A stretch of DNA of 64,000 nucleotides, from NCBI RefSeq assembly GCF_021869535.1, contig NW_026262581.1:79017955-79081954 (forward strand), in the 5' to 3' direction. This stretch comes from Mytilus californianus. Taxonomy: Eukaryota > Mollusca > Bivalvia > Mytilida > Mytilidae. Below the pieces are notes generated by a model. That model made no database searches. It saw only the letters and a program-made list of their open reading frames with translations, and was not told where the DNA came from. Every line of letters begins with the position of its first letter. Positions within the stretch are counted from its first letter, which is position 1. Both the position numbers and the translations under genes were made by a program. Shown one piece after another: positions 58,523 through 64,000 of this stretch.

Positions 58523-59640
58523 CAAGGTGAATGGACCCAGGGTCAACAGGTACTTAGGCGAACTTACCTGGATTCATGATAGAACTGGTTCATGGCTTAT
58601 TCGTCTGGAAAGCCCTTAATACTGGTCTGTTTGCTCAAAATCATGTTTGCCCCCCCCCCCCCCCCCCTTTGTTTTTCAAAAAGTGACATTCATGATGATC
58701 AAAGGCCAAGTCATTCATCTCTAAGACTTGTAAAAGAAAGGCTGAAGATACCAAAAGGCTATATTTTAAAAGAAATACATCTTATTACTCCGTAATTATT
58801 CATTCATCTTTTAGGCGTAACTAATACAGAATACTTTTATGTTGTATAAAACCTGGCCACAAAGCATATGTTTAGTGGGTGCATTACCATGAGGTAACTA
58901 CTTGTATTTTACTTGACAACAAAGCTAGTTATAACATCAATCATGAATGCATGACTTTCAAACACATAACAATAATACCAAATTAGCTTTGCAGATACCA
59001 ATTAATTAATAATTACATGTTAATATTTGAAAAGACCTAATCGCTATTTGGGAATCAGCGACACTTGAACTATTGACATTCGACACTTGAACTATTGACA
59101 TTATATAACAATATATATCTTATAACAATCACTTTTCCTTTGTGGCATCAGACATTTTTTAATGTAAAAATTTTTACGGGAACCTTGAATTCCAGTAACG
59201 GCGGACAAATAGTGATAAGGTGTATACAAATAGGGTACAAATGAACCCAGGGGGGTTAATGTGTGGGGTGCGAACGTGTAGGGTGTGAAAATGTTTTGGG
59301 AGTGAACAGACCCGATACCGTCACTCAGACCCTCAGTGACAGTGTTGCAGATTTGAGTTTCATTTTCAACTTCAGTTCCAATGAATTCATTGATGTTCAA
59401 ATTTACTTACAATCAAACTATTGTGATCTTTTACTGAACAAACTAGTAGTTTACTGAAATTGAAGCTTACACGAGTACAGAAATTTTGATCAGCTTCAGT
59501 TTTATTTCCACTATGTTAGGACAAACCATTTTTTTATGTTTTCTTGCAGATGGACGCCAATCAACGAAAATTTTAAACAATTACAACAAAAAATACTTCC
59601 AAAAAAACAGCTAAGAAATTGACATTACCCTTTTCCTGTT
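58523..59640. other. Intergenic; poly-C run and a 22-bp tandem duplication
   Basis: A C-homopolymer run of about 17 bases is at about 58651-58667. The 22-bp phrase starting CGACACTTGAACTATTGACA occurs twice in tandem at 59059-59102. No gene was recognised; the short open frames here lack family signals. Confidence 0.45.
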
Positions 59641-60032
59641 CGTGTGAAATGCAAAGATTGAAAAATGTTCGCTGTTCCTTGCCTTTCAACGTCGCCGGAA
59701 GCAATTTATTACAAATGCCGTAAAATGAAACGTTAAAACTACCTTCCATCATAAAACTTCAAAAATGACGAATTTGTGTCAGTGTTTAAGGATTTTGTTC
59801 ACTCATAATTTTAATTTCTATAACAGATATATAAAAACCAGATAACGCATAAACGCGTCAAAATACCAAATACGACATTGAAAGAAGATCTGTTTCCCGT
59901 TACTGTTTTTCGTAGCTCGCAATACAAAATTATAATTAAACATACTAGGCCAGATTAGACGGCCATTTTTATAAATTTTGGAAACGTTCTACAGATATAT
60001 ACCTGGTTTATTCTGCTGAAAAAACTGTGAAG
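59641..60032 (+). promoter_or_regulatory. Probable SREK1-like promoter and 5' UTR
   Basis: The 400 bp before the ATG contain an ETS-type CCGGAAG (59695-59701) and a YY1-like GACGGCCAT (about 59959). A second YY1-like site, AAGATGGCGG, overlaps the start codon. Such YY1 sites at translation starts are typical of housekeeping TATA-less promoters. The transcription start itself cannot be seen. Confidence 0.35.
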
Positions 60033-62182
60033 ATGGCGGGGAAAGACGACCGGATAACCACAAAGGTTATCCAGGTCGCTAACATTGCCCAGAACGCATC
60101 TAAAGATCAAATGAAGACATTGTTTGCATACATCGGACGAATTGACGATCTTAAAATGTACCCCACCATTGAGTAAGAATAAATATATATTTACATTTAT
60201 CACTGTCATCAAGCAGTGTAAGCAAAATTAATTTATGTTCTAAGGGGGAAAACTTTTGGGCAAAATGGGTTTGACAGGGCTGAGGGGTAGGACAGGGAGT
60301 ACCCTTCTCCCACCTCCTGCCCCGGAAGCAAGTTAACTCGTACCATTGTAAACTCGTACCACGTAAACTCGTACCAAAAAAGTTAACTCGTACCAACGTA
60401 AACTCGTACCACTGGGAAGTCGTACCAATCAGAACTCATACCACTGCAAACTCGTACCATTCAAAAATACGAATGTTTTATGATTTTTTTTTTTGGTAAA
60501 CTAAATAAAAAAAGTTGAATTACTTGAATTTTATACTACATGTAGATTTTAATGAAAACTTAGACAAAAATACGAATGTTTTAAGATTATTTTTTTTTAA
60601 GCTTTATACAAAAAATTAAAATATCTTTGAATTTTATACCAGATTTTAATGAAAACTTAGACAAAAATACGAATGTAATTTCTTAATTACCATGCTAATA
60701 ATTATATAAAATTCCTTTGATTGTGTGATTATTTATTGATTATGAACTAATCAACTTGTTTAATCATATTAGCATGGTCATATTCTGCTAAAATCAGTCT
60801 TCACGATGAACTGCTAAATCTACAGGCCCGTAGCTCAATTTTTGAAAATTTTTAGTTAGATTCTGTTGGCTTGTAACAGATGGTGATACAGCCAGAGTTT
60901 TGGTGATAAAGTTTTATAGCTACAGGCCCAACGCTTAAATTTTGGATAATTTGGATGCATTTAAATAAGTTGGTACGAGTTGACAATGGTATGAATTTAC
61001 TGTGGTACGAGTTAGCAGTAGTACGAGTTTGCATTGGTACGAATTTTTTTTTAGTGTTACGAGTTGACATTGGTACGAGTTTACAATGGTACAAGATAAC
61101 TATAATTCTCCTGCCCCTATCTCCCACCTCCCACTTTTAGAATCTTTTTTTCTCTCCCACTTATTTTTGTCTCCCACCTCCCGCCCTCCCACCTCCCGCC
61201 CCCACCTCACTCAAAAGCTGTCCACCCCCTCAGGGCTGTCATTGTCAAGTTTTCATGAAGCAAATGCATGAGATTTGACAAAAATTTTAAAGGTCAAAGA
61301 GCAAGAACAACAGATCAAAGGAAAATGCCCCCAAATAAGCATGAAAATGAGTGAGTTTCACACACATTGTGTGAGACTTGTCAGCACTGGTTTGAATATG
61401 ATGGATATTCCAAAGCCCTAATTTATTTGGTAATAATCTTCTGGTAAATTATAAAAAGTTTCAGATTGACACAATTTAAGCAAGATTTATTTCCCTTTCT
61501 CCATATTGGAGGCCAACGTGCTTAAATTTCTTCATAAATCATCCAAATTCAATTTGTTATACTGACTGCAAGACTTTAAAAAAAGTTGTGTGATATGAAC
61601 AATATTACATTTGTAATTTGTTTAGGCCAAAACAGAGACTAAACTTAATGGTAGCCCAAGGCGATGCAGATTTTAGGCTGGGCTGATTTAGTTTATCGTT
61701 CTGCTGACCCAGCTGGTGACTAAATTGTAAAAATGATCATCAAGGTAAACATCTAGTATGTGCAATTAAAGACTTGCATCTTTTCAACAGATGGTGATAC
61801 AGCCAGAGTTTTGGTGATAAAGTTTTATAGCTACAGGCCCAACGCTTAAATTTTGGATAATTTTGTATAGATTCAAATGGCCTGAAGTATGAAGTCTTAC
61901 ATGCCAGATAATTATTTAACAAGCCTTGGATGTTGGGCCTGTAGGCTTAGCATAAAGACTAGGCTCAGGTGAGCCTTTTGTTTACGTTTATGATCATAAA
62001 AACTTTATTTTATAATAATTCATTGACTTTGTATTTCAGCTCTCCCGAGGGAGCAGTCTCAGCACCTGTTACAAAGATTGTTTATGTCAAGTTTGAGGAT
62101 TCTCAGAGCACAGGTGTTGCATTACATCTTAACAACACAGTCTTTATTGATAAAGCCATGATAATTGTGCCTGTCATGGATG
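60033..62182 (+). CDS. SREK1: SREK1-like splicing regulator, first two coding exons (continues right)
   Basis: Nuclear SR-related protein acting in pre-mRNA splicing. Exons 60033-60172 (ATG, phase 2 end) and 62040-62182 join in phase, giving about 95 residues that form an N-terminal RRM. RNP2-like VIQVANI is at residues 12-18, DQMKTLFAYIGRID follows, and RNP1-like KIVYVKF is at 59-65, then GVALHLNNTVFIDKAMIIVP. YVKF, GVA and NTVFID agree better with SREK1 than with its paralogue SRSF11. The start is the first ATG before the RRM. The second exon ends inside a codon at a GTAAGT donor; the linker, second RRM and RS-rich tail must lie beyond the window. The ~1.9-kb intron holds a foldback element. 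Confidence 0.85.
60334..61093. mobile_element. Foldback element with GTACGAGTT clusters, SREK1 intron
   Basis: Left: about seven copies of AACTCGTACCA spaced 15-20 bp (60334-60460). Right: about seven copies of the complement TGGTACGAGTT (60969-61093). The roughly 500-bp interior repeats TAGACAAAAATACGAATGTT. Clusters of short direct repeats in opposite orientation at the two ends are the layout of Foldback-type DNA transposons. No coding capacity. Confidence 0.65.
60875..60952 (+). repeat. 78-bp direct repeat, copy 1
   Basis: From AACAGATGGTGATACAGCCA to CTTAAATTTTGGATAATTT; identical by eye to 61786-61863 in the same intron. Confidence 0.9.
61786..61863 (+). repeat. 78-bp direct repeat, copy 2
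   Basis: Same sequence and orientation as 60875-60952. The copies bracket 833 bp that include the right-hand GTACGAGTT cluster. A short inverted match, TTGGGCCTGTAG, follows at about 61933. Confidence 0.9.
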
Positions 62183-62781
62183 GTAAGTTTATAGATTACA
62201 AAACATGAATTCTTTGTGTTTAGATATACAAAAAATGGTAGAAAACTTCATTATAGACATAATTTAATTTAGGTATAGGATAAAACGAAATGTTGGGTTA
62301 CTGTCAATGGGATACAAACTTGCCAACCATTTCTCTTTATGAATAATTATTATGAATAAATGATAATAATAACAAAAACCAAACAATATCTAGAGGTCAA
62401 AATAGTTTCCAACAAAAGACCCCAGTCTACAAGCTCTAAATGAGTCCAAAAAGGTGTGAATAAATTAACCAAGTATTAAAGATCTGCAATCAGTGTTAAA
62501 TTCACGAAATAAAAAAAAATATAAAAAGATATATTAACATAAGACAACCACTGATGAGGTTCTGGACTTAGGACAGACATATGAGGGTCTGGTCGGGGTT
62601 AACAAAAATAGACTGAAATAGAGAATAATAGGTTAATAAAAAGAAAAGAGAATAAAGAACAGAGAATAATGGGGAAAATTTATATTAAGAATAGAGAAGA
62701 ATGGCTTAAAATTTTAAAAAAATATATAGAATTGAAGCCATTTGAAAGACCACCATCCAGACCCTCACACATGAACTACTT
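62183..62781. other. SREK1 intron with a mussel repeat fragment
   Basis: AT-rich. Around 62540-62605 AGACAACCACTGATGAGGTT, CTGGACTTAGGACAGAC and GTCGGGGTTAAC match, from memory, a downstream part of the abundant Mytilus repeat seen at 39572 and 63320. Nothing else was recognised. Confidence 0.45.
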
Positions 62782-62923
62782 TTTTATGCCCCTGTCGTAG
62801 CGGAGGGGGCATTAAGTTTTACCCTTGTCAGTCTGTATACCGTACGTCTGTATGTCCCGAAATTGGTTTCCATTCTCTAAATTTAGTTTGCCTCAACCAA
62901 ATGTTATGAAACTTATACAAAAG
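62782..62923 (+). mobile_element. Family B element, truncated
   Basis: Hairpin end TTTATGCCCCTGTCGTAGCG with GGGGGCAT, then ACCCTTGTCAGTCTG, CCGAAATTGGTTTCC and CAACCAAATGTTATGAAACT. It stops at AAAAGTGA where the next element begins, so it was probably interrupted. Confidence 0.8.
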
Positions 62924-64000
62924 TGACAGGCCTCTACAATAACTTTTTTTCCAACTTGTCCAGTAGGTAGGACAAGTACATACCAAAACTTACTTGTCCG
63001 AATGAAATTGTAACTTGTCCAACAAAAATCTTAATAATAACCTTTTTTGCATTTTAAGTTGATCCAAGGAATAAAATGAATTAAAACAATAGATCAGAAT
63101 TTGATTTATATCTTTTGAAATACCTTTTAAAAATATGAGTCGAGAACAACTGAATCTAGTCATGTCACAGGACTTAGGTTCTAGTTTTCATCAATGTCAA
63201 AGTCTCATCAGACTCTACACATGAGGCACCGTCTGATAGGCCTGTCAATTTCCACTCATTGGATTTGTATCCTGGTTTTTTAAGTTGAAAATAGTTTATT
63301 CAAATTCAATCAATTAAAAAAAAGAAGATGAGGTATGAAGGCCAATGAGAGGACTCTCTGCAAGAGACCAAATGACACAGAAATTAATAACTATAGGTCA
63401 CCGTATTGCAAGTATTGTTTTTTCTTCTATATATGATCAAATATGATTTGGGAATTTTATGGTAAATAATTTCTTCATTTGTATTTAAAAAATATTTTTG
63501 TTAAAAAAATTAGGGTATGGTATTTATTATAAAGCAACAGAATAAGGTAGGAAAACGAGGTACTGATTTGTCTTGGTACCGAAATGTCTCCTGTCTCCTG
63601 CGTTGCCAAACTGTCTATTAATCATGTCTATTAAATATGTCTCCTACGGTGCCAAACTGTCTATTAAACTTGGAGCTTAATCTTTCCGAGCTGGTGACGA
63701 GCATCGCTGATTCGGATCAGTAAGACTGGTTTCCAAGAATAGTATGCCTTTTACCTGTTAAAAAGTACCTGACAAAGAACCAGTTTTAAATTATTGATTG
63801 CAAGTAAACATGTCAAATTAATACTTGTGTTTATCTTCTTTTCTTGTTTTTTGTTTATAATTACTTTGTTCATCAAAGTTGGATTAAATTTATTTTCTGC
63901 ATAATATTTTAACTTGTCCTGTCGGACAAGCTTGATATAGCTTTTACTTGTCTGACCTTTTTTTCCTCTGGTATCGGACAAGCGTTATTGTCGACCCCTG
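62924..64000. mobile_element. Probable hAT-like non-autonomous element (cut by window end)
   Basis: The left end CAGGCCTCTACAATAAC is matched by the complement of the last bases of the window, CAGGGGTCGACAATAACG. Subterminal regions at both ends carry repeated ACTTGTCC/GGACAAGT motifs (62965-63015 and 63916-63983). CAGGG-type ends with clustered subterminal motifs fit the hAT superfamily. It sits in a family-B copy. A reverse mussel-repeat segment (63320-63405) lies inside it. The right target duplication is outside the window. Confidence 0.55.
63320..63405 (-). repeat. Conserved mussel repeat segment, reverse copy
   Basis: AAGAAGATGAGGTATGAAGG, CCAATGAGAGGACTCTCTGC and AATTAATAACTATAGGTCAC are the complement of 39572-39660 with scattered changes. 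Confidence 0.7.

Noticed and set aside
1-64000. A novel multi-gene defence, toxin or biosynthetic system
   Set aside because: Only three conserved housekeeping-type genes are supported; all other structure is explained by repeats and non-autonomous mobile elements. The repeat architecture, not a protein system, is the unusual content.

Overview
This is animal nuclear DNA: AT-rich, with spliced genes, GT-AG introns and very abundant dispersed repeats. Several repeats match families I know from marine mussels (Mytilidae), and short AAGGGAGATAA motifs and pearl-like tandem-core elements point the same way, so a bivalve mollusc close to Mytilus is the best guess. No bacterial, viral or CRISPR-type locus is visible. 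Most long open frames lie inside repeats and are not genes.

Three conserved genes can be assembled exon by exon. (1) TRAPPC13, + strand, last four coding exons between 1351 and 7412; its 5' part lies left of the window. (2) A complete SGTA/SGTB-type co-chaperone gene, - strand, 11 coding exons from 42470 down to 26150, encoding 342 residues. (3) The first two coding exons of an SREK1-type splicing factor, + strand, 60033-62182, continuing beyond the right edge. As I recall, TRAPPC13 and SGTB are convergent neighbours in vertebrates with SREK1 a little further on, so the window appears to keep an ancient bilaterian gene neighbourhood. The products act in separate processes (vesicle tethering, tail-anchored protein and chaperone triage, pre-mRNA splicing); nothing suggests they form one pathway.

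The rest is dominated by at least eight families of non-autonomous elements built on one plan: a short unique left end, a core of tandem units of about 125-170 bp, often a short microsatellite, and a right end that folds into a hairpin, with a short left-end sequence repeated inverted at the right end. I label these families A, B, C, D, E, G, H and I. The plan matches pearl/DINE/HINE elements attributed to Helentron-type rolling-circle transposons. Family A has a related empty site in the window, two near-identical 2.8-2.9 kb copies and one copy nested in another. Family E forms a 5.4 kb array of three head-to-tail elements whose middle copy looks like a recombinant.

Other mobile DNA includes four long palindromic foldback elements with CpG-rich centres, a piggyBac-like element with TTAA ends inside an SGT intron, a hAT-like MITE in a TRAPPC13 intron, a probable hAT-like element at the right edge, a foldback element with clusters of GTACGAGTT inside the SREK1 intron, two tRNA-like SINE or pseudogene heads, and minisatellites of about 82 bp and 37 bp around TRAPPC13.
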